Notes: generated by a model from the letters alone, not told the origin. A stretch of 64,000 bases of DNA from Combretum micranthum (GCA_024138025.1 JAMXBD010001043.1:434001-498000); one strand, 5' to 3'; counted from the stretch's first letter, positions 34,983 to 48,559 are shown. Translations and numbers: made by a program.

Positions 34983-35506
34983 CATATCAGGGGTTAGGGA
35001 AGTTACAAGCCCATACAATCATCATATTTTCTAAATCTTCAGGCTCCTACATGCCACAATTTTTTGTAGATTTATTGACTCCCACTTGCCACCACTACTA
35101 CTCTCTTGCCCCACATGAGGGAATAATAGCGAAGATGATAAGACTCATTTCATGCCATATATGATCAATTTATTATTTCATTCTTAATTGAGTTAATAAC
35201 AATTTTAGGGGCAATCATTGAGATATATATAAACAATTCAACTAGCATTGAAAGCAAAATATTAATCAACAATTTAACTTCCGATATACTTAGAAGGATA
35301 CAATCATAACCCATGGAATTCCCCACATGTATATTCCATTTTTATCTTTTCCTATTTTCTATTACTTCTATTTTACAAGTAAATACATGAATAAATAAAA
35401 ATAAGGAGATAAACATATACAGCCATTTCTTCAAACTTCAGCCAAAATAATCATCGGGGAAGGGTACATCAAACTCCTTATCATCTAAAAAAAAAAACAA
35501 AATAAG
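34983..35506 (-). repeat. chromovirus-type LTR fragment, second segment
   Basis: Continues the 29366 LTR with the CCATATCAGGGGTTAGGG block and the region equivalent to the CACTCGGCCATTGG...TCACCTAAAAA block of related LTRs. It stops at 35506 where a plus-strand LTR starts; ATAAG (35502-35506) would be that element's left target copy. Confidence 0.7.
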
Positions 35507-37094
35507 TGTAAACCTCGGTTTTTCTAGTAATCAAGTAAAATTTGAAACCGGAAAGCGAAACCTTAAACCGAATTAGTCCAAGCTTTGTGAGAGAAATCTA
35601 TAAACCCTAGATCCGACTTTCCTTCGGTTTCATATTAAAGAACTTTTATAAAATTTAATGTGAAATATTTTTTAAAGTATATTTCAAACCATAGAAATTT
35701 TTATTTCGAAAAAATTTCTATTCCGAGCCTTCCCGAGTTCCATTACGGAAAATTAAGCCCCAGCTAAAAACTCAGAAAAATATTTTGGAATACTCTTTAG
35801 AACTGAAATTTTATTAGGATTTCAAAAATATAAGTTTTAAATTTTGGGTTATAAAATTACAGTTGTAGCCTTTTTCCCATATTTTCTTATTATTGGAAAA
35901 GTATGTCTGTCTACTATTTATCACTATTCAAGTACAACCTACTTCGACACATAACCATACCCTAGTCTTACATCCTTACAATTACTCACTATATTTCTTT
36001 TCCAAGAAATTTTTGTCCCTTTAATAAATTATTACCTTTAATACATTTTATTACATAAATTCCAATTTCAAACAAATTCAACTCTCCTCTCTCCTACACT
36101 CAAGATGGTTGGCGCATGCCCCCCCCCCCCCCCCCCCCCTCCACACTTTTATCCCCAATTTGTTTTATTTTTCTCCTTTTATAATATAAAGAAAACCCTA
36201 ATTCACTTAATATATATAGTCCTTTAATTTTCTCTCTCTTCCATTTCATTTCATTTGTTCAAATTTCACAAAATCCTCTCTTCTTTTCCCCTTCCATTGC
36301 CGTAAGCCCCAACCCCTCTACACACACACAAAACAAGCTCCTTTCTTTTTCATTTCTTCACTTAAATCAACTTTAGGTGATGATTCTTAAGCTTTCCTAC
36401 CACTTAATCTTGTAATGGCAAGATTATTCATATTTATTTTCACCTTAAATCCCCATGAGCATTTTCTACGGATAAGAAAATGCTAATACATGAATATCAA
36501 GCCATCACAAGAGTAGATCTTGTGTTTGATGAGTTTTTGTTGAGATATTATCATGTTCATGCATATAAATGTAGAGATCTTGCATAAAAGTATATGTTCA
36601 TGCTTTTAAACTCCTCTTCATGCATTATAAGTAGTAGATCTAGCATTTATATACTCACATTATACTTGACATTCATGATCACATAGATATTTTGTGTTTT
36701 CATGCATTAATGCTCATAAAGATTTGATCTTGTGCTTATAAATGTGATAGTTAGTGGATCTTTAGGTATATAGGACAAAGAACTTAAAAAGGAAAAGTTT
36801 TTGTTAGAAATGATCAATGGAAAAATTCGTATGACTTCAAAGCTCTATTTTAAAAACCCTTGTATCAACTTTAAAACTCATGTTTTATGTGAAAAATGAA
36901 AGGTATAAATAATAGGTATCATTAAGTAGTGATTTCTATAAGTTGAAATGAGTTTTGATGAGATTAATGTGTAAAACAAGAAGTAGAATCAAGATGGAAA
37001 ATTTTGGAGTTAGTAGTAAACTTGTAAAATTTATAACTTTGGATGATGCCTATGGAAACACCTATTATTCAAGCTCAAAATAAAAGTTTTATGT
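35507..37094 (+). repeat. chromovirus 5' LTR, first segment
   Basis: Begins TGTAAACCTCGG, like the solo LTR at 49158 (TGTAAACCCCGG). Contains a 21-base C run (36119-36139) followed by TATATATAG (about 36214-36222) and CT-rich sequence. Broken at 37094 by a solo LTR; TATGT is duplicated (37090-37094 and 46604-46608). Confidence 0.88.
36119..36139. repeat. poly-C run of 21 bases
   Basis: Uninterrupted C on the sense strand about 75-80 bp upstream of a TATATATA stretch; equivalent in position to the 54-base run at 21635-21688. Confidence 0.85.
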
Positions 37095-38121
37095 TGTCGC
37101 GACCCTATGGGGGGCCCTAGTAGGATTTTCCTGAATCATCATATCACGTGTGCACCCGCAACATGAGGATCGCCTTGCAAGTCAGAGTTTAGAAGACTCT
37201 AATTAATTATCCTCTCATTGTATTATACATATAAAGATTTATTATGAAAATAATTTATTGGATATCGAAACTTTCACAGATCACAAAGACCGCAGAGAAT
37301 CAGATATCTTACCAAATGACAAGATAAGGTAAACCTAGGTTTAACACAAAATATCAACTAGGTTTAAGTTAAGAAAAAACTACATTTTCATGTTTATTCT
37401 CTCAACTAGGTTTAACCTATCAAATTTTAAATCTTCTATCAATCTTGTACAACTTGATCTTGGTCACGCTCTGCACTCAAATCCTATCCCATCCATGTAT
37501 TCAACTTACCTGCAAAAGAAAACTGTTGGGGAGTCAGCTACAACTAGCTGAGTGAAGTATACCCTCACTCCACACCGTTCAAGCAAAGCAAACAAGTTAT
37601 TAAACAAGCATATGCAACGCAAACAAGCAAATGAACAAATATATATGGCCCACCGATAACCATATATATATTTGGATTTATGCCCTCCGAATCCGGGGTT
37701 AGGGTACATCCACACATCAGCACCCGGACCGCTAATACTTCGGGAATCAAATTTATTCAAGGAGTTTTTCATATATAGAAAATAATATACATATAACAAC
37801 ATCCCATTGAAGCAAGATATCCTTAACAATGACCCGGCGCGATCTTAGGAGGTAGGTCGTCTCCCCAAGACGAGTTAGTTCCCATTCCCCTAGAACAAGG
37901 CCCATGGTACATACTAGGCATATACCACTTCGGTCCTCCATGTTCACCGTCCTCACGGGACAGTGTGGCCCATCCGAGTCAAAGTATAGTGGTGATGGCC
38001 TTCTATATGCAATCGTGCAATGCATGATCAATATTATAATTGTCACGCTAATAGTCATTAAGTCCATTTATTTGGCGATCAAACAATTATCAAACACTCG
38101 CAAAGATCAAAATGATTAAAC

Positions 38122-41100
38122 TGTAAGCCCCAAAAAATTTCAATCAATAATTCCAAAATGAACTTCGAAAATAAACCCTAAAAATCACTCCAAATTAAAA
38201 CTGAATTTCGACAAGTCCTAAGTCACGAACGAATCCAAAAATTTCTTAATCGTGAGAAAATGAAAATCCTTAAAAATAAAATAAGAACTCAGTGGTCTAC
38301 AAATTCAAAACCACGATGTATGAAAAATTCCATATTTAGCTCCGGCTTATAAAATCGGGTAATATAAATCCCAAAAACAAATTATTAAAAAGTAAATAAT
38401 GATTAACTTTCGGAAATGAAACCTAATTCAAGAATTCCGAAAACGTTAAAAGATATTAAATACTTACAAAAATAAAATTTAAAATAAATTTCTCAAATCA
38501 AATATGTTGTATAAACATAAAATATCAGTTTCCAAATTGGCAAAGATTAAATCGGAAAATCACCCGGAAACCCTAACCGGAATACAATAGTTTAAGTCCA
38601 GCAATCTAGCACCCCTAACCCTAGAGGTCGAGATGTAGTTTAAATATGTAGAATAGCTCACAGTAATATAAGTTTGTTTATAAATATCAAATTGGTAAAT
38701 TTTTTGACCTATTTTGAACCCGTTCGGATACAGACTTCGAAAAGCGTGTCCCGGGGCTCGAGATATAAAAAATATATCAATAGTACCGTTAGACTCGTAA
38801 TTTCAGGAGATTTCTAAATATATCAGTTATATAATTTTTCGGATTATAAAAATTACAGTTATAACCTTTTACCGTATTTTCATTATTACCGGTAATTGAA
38901 TAGTCTTTTGCACTATTCACTTTTATTTCATTACAAAATTTTATTATTCTATAAAACCTTATATTATTAGATAAATATTTTATATATTATAGAAAATTTT
39001 GTTTTTCTAAAATTTATTTAGTTCGGGCTTTTACAGGATCAGATTTTGTTTAAGACCCGATACTAAAAATAAAATAAATTAATTTAATAATTAAAAAATG
39101 TTTTAAAAATATTTTTATTTTCATAAAATAATTTTTTAGAATTTTTTGGGTTATAAAAATATTATTTATAGCCCATATTCGCGTATTTTGATCATACCGG
39201 TAACATATTTGTTAAAATACTAAAATAATTCAAATAATTATTTAATTTTAATTATGAAAAATCTTCTACAAATATTTGGCATAAATTTTCTAATTTTATT
39301 TTATTTTGTTTTATTTTATTAAAAAAGTACTTTTACAACCCATACTTTCAAGTATACCTTTCATACATCACTTCTTTTTCACTTCAATCTTTTTACACTT
39401 TATTATATCACTTCATGGCAGATTTTTCTTTCTTTTGGCTGCCATTGTCCTTTGATTACTCCTATTTTGACTAAAATAAATAAATTCTACTCCTTCTTAA
39501 AGAAGCTACACATACGCATTTATTACACAATTTAATTTCAAGTCAAAATTCAACCAAACTCTCTCTCTCTCTCGCCCCCAATTCACATGCAGCATGGTCC
39601 TTTTTGGCTGCCTTGTTTTATTTTTTCTCTCATTTATTCAATTAAAACACTTATTTTCTCTCTCTCCTTCATTTACTCACTTTCCCTCTTTTATTCCTTA
39701 GCCTTTTCTCTCTCATTTTCTCTCTCTCTTTCTTCTTCTTGTTCTTGTTTCCTCAAGAACACAAGCTGCCCTCTTCTTCTTCCATGGCTTCCACATTTCA
39801 TTCTTAAAGATTTCTAAGCAAATCTTCTTCCCAAAGCTCCATAGGTGATATAGGTAAAGTGTAATGAAGATTTCATGCATCAAATGACCTTCCATAAGCT
39901 TAAAAGCTTAGGATGATGATGCCAAAAATGAAACACTCATTTTCTCTACTTTTATTATCTTGTATTTCAATTATTTTCTTGTTTAAAGTTGATATATATT
40001 TAGATCTAACTTTTTGTAGCCTTGATTTTTGTTTATGCCATATATCTTGTTATTTAAGTTATTATTCTTATTATTACTTATGATTTATGCATATATTTCT
40101 CATTCACATGTGTTCATGCACTTATAACTAGTTTAGAAAACTAGATCTAGAGTTTTGAGTTCATAAAATGCATTAGACTTTGTTTTATGTTCATGAGCAA
40201 CTTGTAATAGCATAATGATGGTAGGAAAGTTGTAGAAAACTCAAGATCTATTTTATTTTCAACAAAAATGACTTTTGAAAATTCGGATGAAAATGGAACC
40301 ATATTTAGAAAAGTTGTTTTTCAACTTCAAAATGTGTATTTTTCATTTAAAATGAAGGGCTTAGGGTATGGATAACATAAATGAAAGATTTTGATAAGCA
40401 AAGTTTAGATCTATGAGTTTAAAGTTTATTTTCATGGGTGTCATTTAGATATATGTTCATATTATGTGTAGATCTTAGATGTGAACTTGAACAAAAGTAG
40501 TGAAATTCGTATTTTGGCAAGACCAATATTTAAAAACCACTTTCCAAGTATCAAAATGTAATTTTTACTTAAAAAAATGAAGGCTTAATATATGTATATC
40601 ATCAAGGCTTCTTTTTACAAGAATCTAATGTGATTTTCAAAAGTTATTTTCAAAATGAAAATTCTATTTTCGGATTTTGGCCAAGGCATATTTTAAAAAC
40701 ATGTTTTCCAACTCAAAAATGGAGTTTTTATTCAAGAAGAAAGGCTCTTAGGATAGGATATGTAAGGAATGGATTTTCATAAGTTTGGATAGATTTTATC
40801 AAAAGATATGACCAAAAATAAATTTTGTAAATTCTGATCCCAACCAAGACTAATTTTTAAGACCCATTTATCAACTCCAAAACTCATGTTTTATGTGAAA
40901 AATGAAGGATATAGGTAATAGGTGTCATTAAGTAGTGATTTTTATAAGTTGAAATGAGTTTTGATGAGATTAAAGTGTAAAACAAGAAGTAGAATCAAGA
41001 TGGAAAATTTTGAGTTAGTAGTCAATTTGTGAAATTCGTAATTTTGAATGAAGGCCATAAGAACACCTATTATCTAAGCTCAAAATGAATGTTTTATGTA

Positions 41101-43188
41101 ATGAATGGAGTCCTTAAGTAATAGGTACCATAAAGTCTTAAATTTTAATGCATTAAACAAGTTTTTCTCAAAGGAATCATGCAAAAAGTGGATTTTCTAA
41201 AATTCGGATTTTTGAGTAAATCATATTGGAAAACATATTTGCAAAGTGTAAAATGCAAATTTTTGTGTAAGAATGAAGTCCTTAGTGGTTATGTATGATT
41301 GAGCCCTAATTTTCTAACTATCAAATGATTTTTACTTAAAGAAATCACTCAAAAACATTACTTACAAAAATTCGGATTTTGGAATGGACCAATTTTAAAA
41401 ACATGTTTACAAAGTGTAAAATGAAAATTTTTATGTAGAAATGAAGGTCATAAGTAATATATATAATGAAGACTCAATTTTAACAAAAATAATTATATTT
41501 TCTTAAGTAATAAATCCAAAACAAATGGAAATGATCAAAGTTAGAAAACTAGACTTTTCATAAGTAGTTGTTATTATGGTCTTGCAAAATAAAAAGTTGT
41601 AAAATTTCCTTTTAGCAAAAATCATCAAGATCATGCACACATTAAGCTCATCTCATGACATTCATGTTAGGAAATCACTCATATTGCATGTGTAGCTAAT
41701 TTATATAATAGAAACATTACAAACAATTACAAAACTATTTTTCGGAATTGGAAACCGTTACTGATCAGATCTGATCCCCCTGTTCCGAGACCTAAATGTT
41801 TTCAAAACTTGAAAATAATATTCGAATTAGATAGATCTTTCGAAGTAGATAGAAATCGATATATAATTTGCGAGATTTCGAGTTAAAATGGCCAAGTTAT
41901 GGCCGTTTTAATTTAGAATTCCCGCTTAGGACGAGAATTACGAATTTGATAGTTCGTATAAAATCGTTTGGATTAGTTTGAGTTGAAATACTTATTAGAG
42001 TATTTCTTCCTTTTTAGGTGATCTCGAAATCGACAATTCCCTGCCATCGAATTGTTATTACTAGAAGACCGGTGATCCAATGGCCGAGTGAGTTTTCTCC
42101 TTGTTTTGTTACCTTGATTGTGCTTATAGTTAGTTGCATTAGAATTATAGGAACAAGATAAAAATCGATATGAATGGGAATGGGAGATATGATGAGACTG
42201 TGATGGATGTATGCTAAAGAAACTAAAGCATATCGAAACCACGATTTGATTGAATAACTGCACCGTTCATATTATTTCTGTTATATGTGTGATATTGGTT
42301 GGTCACTCTAAAGAATGTATAAATATTTTTGACCTAAGAAAAAATTAAATTGGTCATGCATCGCATCGGACATATTGCATTTGGTAGCATGCTACTCCTA
42401 CGCAGGTCGATCGGTATGATCCGTTGATGCCTCGTTTGGATAACGAGCCCGGAGCCAGAGCTCATTCAGGGGTACTAAGGCGTATGTGGATGCATTCTTG
42501 GATGAGCCTAGCCGAGTCGAGTGCTAAGAGCCGAGGGCTTAGGGACTAGATGCGGTCGTGTAGACTCAATACCATTCCTAACCCAAGATACGGAGAGCAT
42601 AAATCCGTTTTGTGTGTAGGTTCCGGATACCCATGCATAATTGCTTGCTCACGTGTTTGTTCATGCATAGCATATGATTGATTATAACTTGCTTGTTATG
42701 GTACGAAATTAAGGGAATTCTCACTAAGCTAGTGTAGCTTATACCCCAATAGTTGTTTAAATGACCAAGTTATCTCAAGAATGCAAAGTGGGGACCGAAT
42801 TGGTTGGAGCCAGGAATGACTCCGAGATTTCGGTAGTGAATAAGAATGTTTGAAGTTATCAACTAGAATTTTATGATTTGCCTTGTAATATTTTATGTAG
42901 GGAAGTCTATGGATGAATGTAATTAAAGTTGAATGATTTGTACTTTGAAGTATAGCGATTCGCATATGAAGCGTGGTGATTTATATCTGAAGTATAGTAA
43001 ATTGTATTTCCTTTACATTGTTACTCAATTGTATCAACGTAAAATGTATCATTTCGATGTGTCTCCTTTATGTGTTAGACGCCTTGTACATAGTATGGAA
43101 GCCTTCGCGTGACTGAGGTGGTCATTCTTAGGCTTTAATATTGTGTACGACGGACTGCCACGTTTAGGGTACCCTTTGGGGCGTGACA
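38122..43188 (+). repeat. long solo LTR (5067 bp)
   Basis: Edges TGTAAGCCCCAAAAAATTTC and CCCTTTGGGGCGTGACA. Flanks TAAAC (38117-38121) and TAAGC (43189-43193) form a duplication with one mismatch. No PBS follows. It is the plus-strand counterpart of 18216-23124 and 29981-34977. It has CT-rich microsatellites near 39560-39740 and the ~165-bp array at 40282-41540. Short frames in the CT-rich part are not genes. Confidence 0.9.
40282..41540 (+). repeat. diverged ~165-bp tandem array inside long LTR
   Basis: Units begin near an ATTCGGAT-like landmark at 40282, 40506, 40669, 40832, 41035, 41203 and 41371, giving spacings of 224, 163, 163, 203, 168 and 168. Each unit then has a TTTAAAAACATGTTT-like stretch, a CAAAATG..TTTTTA stretch and an ATGAAGG.CTTA stretch. 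Units are old and diverged. Confidence 0.75.
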
Positions 43189-44968
43189 TAAGCAACACTC
43201 AATACTTAACATTCAGAATAATGTATAGTATTTTCAACATAGATAACAAACACGAGCAACCACAAGTGTAAATTTCCCAACCCCATACTTGAATCATTTA
43301 ATTAATATTAACAAAAATATCATACTCTAAACCTACAAGCACAAGTAGATATGAAGGTCATCGAAATATACTCATCTGTTTATCCTTGCTTAATGGTCAT
43401 AGAAGTCTACAAGAACACTTGAAGATGAATCTATCTCCCTGAGAATTTAGATAACGGATACTTATTACTATACTATTATTCATATAAAGAAACCTATTGT
43501 GCCTTTGTGTCTTAAACTTCGAGTTTTAACATTCTTAATCTAACCTTAACACATAATTAGTCATTTTGAAGTTTGTAAAGGCTACGCTTCGTAAGTTAAA
43601 CTATAAAATTCGTATAATCTTAGTTTTCTTAAGAAAAGTATTTTAGTTGTTTTCAAATATCGAGTTTAATCACGAAATCTTAAATTAGGTATATTATATT
43701 CGTTTTAACTTAGATTTTAGCATGAGTATTCATTGGAAAACTTATCGAATATAGTTTTTAATTATCAAGTTAAAACTAATCATTTTGTATATTTTTCCTT
43801 ATGTTATTTTAAGAGTCCGAAAGGTATCACAATTGTATCTATCTTTCTTGTTTTGTATTCTTAATTATTATTTCAAGTTTGATTCCTTGTTTTATGTTTA
43901 TTTCATCAAGTATTAGTGATTATACTTAATTTGAGTTCATTACTCTACTTTTTAGTTAAAGTGTATACATTTATATTTATTTTCATTTTCATTTTCCTTG
44001 TCTTGATCTTATTTTAAATATGTAACTTTAGTTAATTTGATTATATTAACTAATATTTATGATTTCCATTAATCTATACTTTATATCGTTATAGTCTTAC
44101 AGGTGTTGAATTTTATACTTAAAGTTACAAGATTCTTGATCAAGTTTAATTTTTCAATTACAATCTATATTACCTTGATTTTTCTAATTTGCAATTGAAT
44201 TACTTAAGTTTTATTTTAGGAACCTTATTCTTTTATATGTATTAAAATCTCCATATGTCTATATAGGCTTGTTATTGAGTTTATCTACCAGATTAAAAGC
44301 TAAATTATCTTTTATCTATATAATACTTAAATCATATTAAGTTTATGTATCAAAATCCTATTTCTACGTATGATATGAAACCCATATTTGTATATAGGGT
44401 AATATATTAAAGTTTCATTATATATTCAGTCTTTTTATTGATCAAATAATCAAATATGTTCCATTTATCAAATTCAAGTAAAATTTTCTTATAGGGATGA
44501 AACTTATATAATAGGGTTCTACAGTTTTCTAAGCTTTTATTTTCCTCCTTAATTCCATTTCTACTCATGAGTATGTATTGTGTGTACTTTAAATTGTTTA
44601 AGCTTGCCATAGAATATCTCTATTCTTTTTAAATATCGAAACTACACTATAGGTTTACTTTACTTAATTCTAATTGTTTCTTTAGTTAAGTTTTACTTCA
44701 TAAAACATAACGAGTGGTTACATAAGTTAAGAATATTTTTGTTTTAGTGTTTTCGATATTAAAATCTTAGTTTGAGTCTTATTTATGTAAATTATACCTA
44801 ATATCTAGTTTTAATGGTTACATCTCAATCTTAGCGATTTATCTTTAAATCATCATTTGCTAACTGATATACTTTAAGGATCTAATAATTCAATTATAAA
44901 CCAATGTTTATTGTCTTGGAACTGTATTTATCGACATATCACTCGTTTTGGAAAATTACTATTCATTT

Positions 44969-45010
44969 CCCAGGAGGTCACCCATCCTAGGTCATGAGCA
45001 CGCTTAACTT
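44969..45010 (-). other. 5S rRNA-derived fragment with A- and C-box sequences
   Basis: The minus strand reads AAGTTAAGCGTGCTC, six further bases, then GGATGGGTGACCTCCTGGG and AA. These are two blocks of plant 5S rRNA in the right order, covering the A-box and C-box regions of the internal Pol III promoter. About 16 bases expected between them are replaced by a shorter stretch, so the intermediate element is lost. Only this fragment is present; it is not a full 5S gene. It lies in sense orientation inside the 37095-46603 LTR. Confidence 0.75.
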
Positions 45011-45870
45011 TTAGTGTTTCGAGACTTTTTCAGTATTACACTATAGATATCTCTATAGTTAATGTTCCATATTTTTCTTACATTGTTTTCAAGTTGAAAA
45101 CTAAATTCTAAAATTTACAGAATCGGATAGATTTAGGTTTATCACCTACGCGATTAGAGTTTCCAGACCTAATAGGGTAAACTCAGGTTTTAGTCTATAT
45201 AGGGTTAAAATATTATAACTTTCATGTTTATGAAATTAGAATTTTAATTTGAGTTTTACATTAAAAGATTTTCATCAATTATTGATCCTATCGGGTATAT
45301 TTCAACCCTAGCGATTTATCTCTAAATTTCTATTTACTAATAAATAGACTCTAAATATTAATTATCTAAAATTATAATCAATTTTCTATCATCTAGCGTT
45401 TTTATTTATCAATTTATTATCCATTTGATAAGCGAAAAGTAATATCAACTAATCTAAATACACATACTCAGCATGACATAATTTTATATTATTATCGTTA
45501 TATATGCATGTAAATATGTATATTTATAATAAAAATTAATATTAAAACTCTTAATATTACGAAAATTTCTACGTACTGGATCATAATGGTAAAATTTTAG
45601 AGTGGCCGAAACCTAATCTTGTATGATCTTGAATTGAAGAGCGTATCGCCATGATCATAACACCACTTCCGGAATTGGAATCGGTTGTCGTATGTGAAAG
45701 ATACGAGCTTTTAAAGATCGGAGGAGCTTCTAGATTTATTTAATTATTTTATTATTTCTTTTTTCCTTTTTCTTTTTTTCCTTCTTCTTTTTTTTCTTCT
45801 CCTAATTCGGAGAAGTCACTTTTCTTTTCTTTTTTTTTTTTTTTCCTTAAGTCTTCTGTTGAAGACTTTC

Positions 45871-45950
45871 AGAGAGAGAGAGAGAATATAGGAGAGAGAG
45901 AGAATAGAAAGAGAGAATGAGACGAGAGTGAGAGAGAGAATTAGAAAATT
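45871..45950. repeat. GA-rich microsatellite region
   Basis: Several (GA)n runs separated by short interruptions, next to a T-rich tract (45745-45845). Lies in the minus-strand LTR, so it is a CT tract on the sense strand. Confidence 0.8.
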
Positions 45951-46608
45951 TATAGGGAAAAGTAGTGTGGAGAGCAAGCACGAGGAAAATTATGGGGAAA
46001 TTTTAATTTTTCGGATTCTAATTAATACGTATAATAAATACTAATTCGTTATTATTTTTAGATGAAAAATTTACGTACCTACTATATTAAATATTCTGAA
46101 CACTATGGTATACTTAAAATTTTTAAATTAAGACTTTTATTTTTCAGCTTTAATATCTATTATCGTAAATTATAATTTATTTTTTAAGGATTTAAATTAT
46201 TAGTGTTTTGGTATTTTATGACCTGTTAATAATTAAATTTTCTTTAATTTGACTTTATTTATATTTTACTATTATAAATTTATAGTGTTTATCTTTTGTT
46301 TGTATCTTTTGAATTATTTTTGGAATCTAATTTATTATTTTACTTATCTTTATTGGTTTTTAGTTTATATATTAATCATATTATTATTGTTATATCTTAT
46401 GGAAAATTTTTATTTGATATAGACATTGTTTATACTTATTTTTATTGATTAGGTATTTTATTAACTATATTGGTAATTACCAATATTTAAATTCACGAAA
46501 AGTGGGGATGATTTTTTGGACATTTTCTAAAATTTTCGCCATACATTACTATCTATTTAACAATCACCAAAAATTAAATAGATGTATAATTCAGGGTGTT
46601 ACATATGT

Positions 46609-48399
46609 AAGAAATGAAGTCCTTAAGGAATAGATATAATAAAATCTTAAATTTTAATGCATTAAACAAGTTTTTCCCAAAGGACCCATTCAAAAAGTGG
46701 ATTTCTAAAAATTCGGATTTTTGTGTAAATCCTATTTGAAAACATATTTGCAAAGTGTGAAATATAAATTTTTATGTAGAAATGAAGGTCTTAGATAGTA
46801 TATGTTATGAAGACTCAATTTTAACTAAGATAACTAGAAATTCCTAAGAATGAATTCCAAAACTCTAGTGTGATGTCAAAGTTAGAAAACTAGATTTTTC
46901 ATAAGTAGCTGTTATTCTGGTCTTGCAAAATAAAAAATTAGAAAGTTTTCTTTTAGCAAAAATCATCAAGATCACGCATACATTAAACTCATCACATGTC
47001 ATTCATGTTAGGAAATCATTCATAATTGATATATACTTGAATTATCGAATAGGAACATTTCAAACAATTGCAAAACTATTTTTCGGAAATGGAGATCATT
47101 ACTGATCAGATCTGATCCCTCTTTTTTGTGACCTAAATTTTTCAAAACTTAAATATAATACTAGAATTAGATAGATCTTTCGAAGTAGATAGAAATCGAT
47201 ATAAAATTTGCGAAATTCCAAGTTAAAATGACCAAGTTATGGCCGTTTTAAGTTGGGACTTTCGTAAATAGCGAGAATTACGATTTTGATTAGTTTTGAT
47301 ATATAGTTTGGATTAGTTAAGTGATGAAATACTTATTAGGGTATTCTTCTTTGATAGGTGATCCCAAAACCGACGAATCCTTACCACCCGATTACTACTA
47401 TTAAAAGATTGGCGAATCATAGTTGAGTAAGCCGATTTCAATTATTGTTTGTGATTGTAATGATAGTTGCACTAGTTACTTAGCAAAGATAAAAATGAAT
47501 ATGCATGATGGGGTTGAATGAGAATTATATATGTTTGGTGTTGTTATATGAAGTTGAATTTGAAGAATATCGAAGCCGGGTGATTAATCGTTGCTTGTAT
47601 AGATGAGTTAGGATTGATTGTCTGTGAATATTGATTGGTCACTTAAAAGAATTGGTGTAATTGATTATTCGGAATTGAAGATGAAATTGAACTCATTTAT
47701 AACACGATGGGGATGGAGCATTAGCATTTGTTGGTTTTCCGTGAGCCTAAACGGTGTAAAAGTTGGTTAATCGTGATCCATAAAACGAATATATGAGTTG
47801 GTTGACCGTGAGCCTAAATGGCATCGTACCGTAGGATTCGTTAATCTGCTAACCTGGGATGGAGGGCGCAGGTCCATCCACATATGATTTTCGGTTGGTC
47901 ATATGCTTGTTGAATTCACGTGTTTGGTGCATATCATTTGTCTGATTAATCACTTGTTTGATTGATGTGTTATAATTGTGATCATGGAAGTTTTCACTCA
48001 CTAAGCTAGTATAGCTTACGCCCCTATAGTTTTTACCTATTGCAACATGAATTTATTTGGCTTAGACTAAGATAGGCTACAGCTTAGGTACAGGAGCTAG
48101 GTGTTTTCCGATAGAAGTTGTATTTAAATTGTTTAGACTTCCACAGGAAACCAAGAGACTCTGGATGACTTAAATGCCCCTTAGACTTTGTAACTTATTG
48201 TTTATGCATTTTGATTTATTATCTAACGCTATTGAATGTCGAATTAAACTACTTCACTCCATTGAGTAGAGTATTTTATTGTCGTAAAGGGATGCCTTAC
48301 ATCTATACAAGACTCCCGAAAGACTTGGATAGTAATTCGAGAGTCTTATATGGCATGTGGTGGACTGTTACATTTAGGATACCCCTATGGGGCGTGATA
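46609..48399 (+). repeat. chromovirus 5' LTR, second segment
   Basis: Continues the LTR begun at 35507 after the TATGT duplication; net length about 3379 bp, close to the 3422 bp of the related solo LTR. It ends GGGGCGTGATA (48389-48399), a one-base variant of the usual TGACA. Includes the tail of the ~165-bp array and one copy of the GTTAATCGTGATCCATAAAA unit (about 47764-47790). Confidence 0.88.
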
Positions 48400-48407
48400 G
48401 TTTAAGT

Positions 48408-48420
48408 TGGTATCAGAGCG
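48408..48420 (+). promoter_or_regulatory. primer-binding site, tRNA-iMet type
   Basis: TGGTATCAGAGCG eight bases after the LTR end, the standard chromovirus PBS. Confidence 0.93.
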
Positions 48421-48559
48421 CTAGGTTATAAAGCAAGACAATAGAATTAAAAGAAATCAAACCTAGAAGTTAACTAATAGGTTAAAATGGAGTTGAAAAC
48501 ATCTCTTTCTGTTAGTCTAATTAGGAGTCTTCTCTTGTTGTAGGTCTCCTAGGGTGAGA

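Larger units (their letters stand above)
37095..46603 (-). repeat. solo LTR (about 4437 bp net) carrying another solo LTR
   Basis: Plus-strand edges TGTCGCGACCC and GGGTGTTACA, flanked by TATGT. Sense is minus. It is split by 38122-43188. The first segment (37095-38121) has the CTGTTGGGGAGTCAGC..GCTGAGTGAAG and TTTATGCCCTCCGAATCCGG blocks typical of these LTRs. The second (43194-46603) is AT-rich, with a 5S rRNA-derived piece (44969-45010) and a GA-rich tract (45871-45950). No gene is seen. Confidence 0.88.

Noticed and set aside
39587..39817. Leu/Ser/Phe-rich frame resembling a membrane protein
   Set aside because: Translation of a CT-rich microsatellite region in an LTR; equivalent frames at 33295, 58591 and 63572 have the same origin.
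44969..45010. A functional 5S rRNA gene
   Set aside because: Only two blocks of the 5S sequence remain and the middle of the internal promoter is shortened; reported as a fragment instead.
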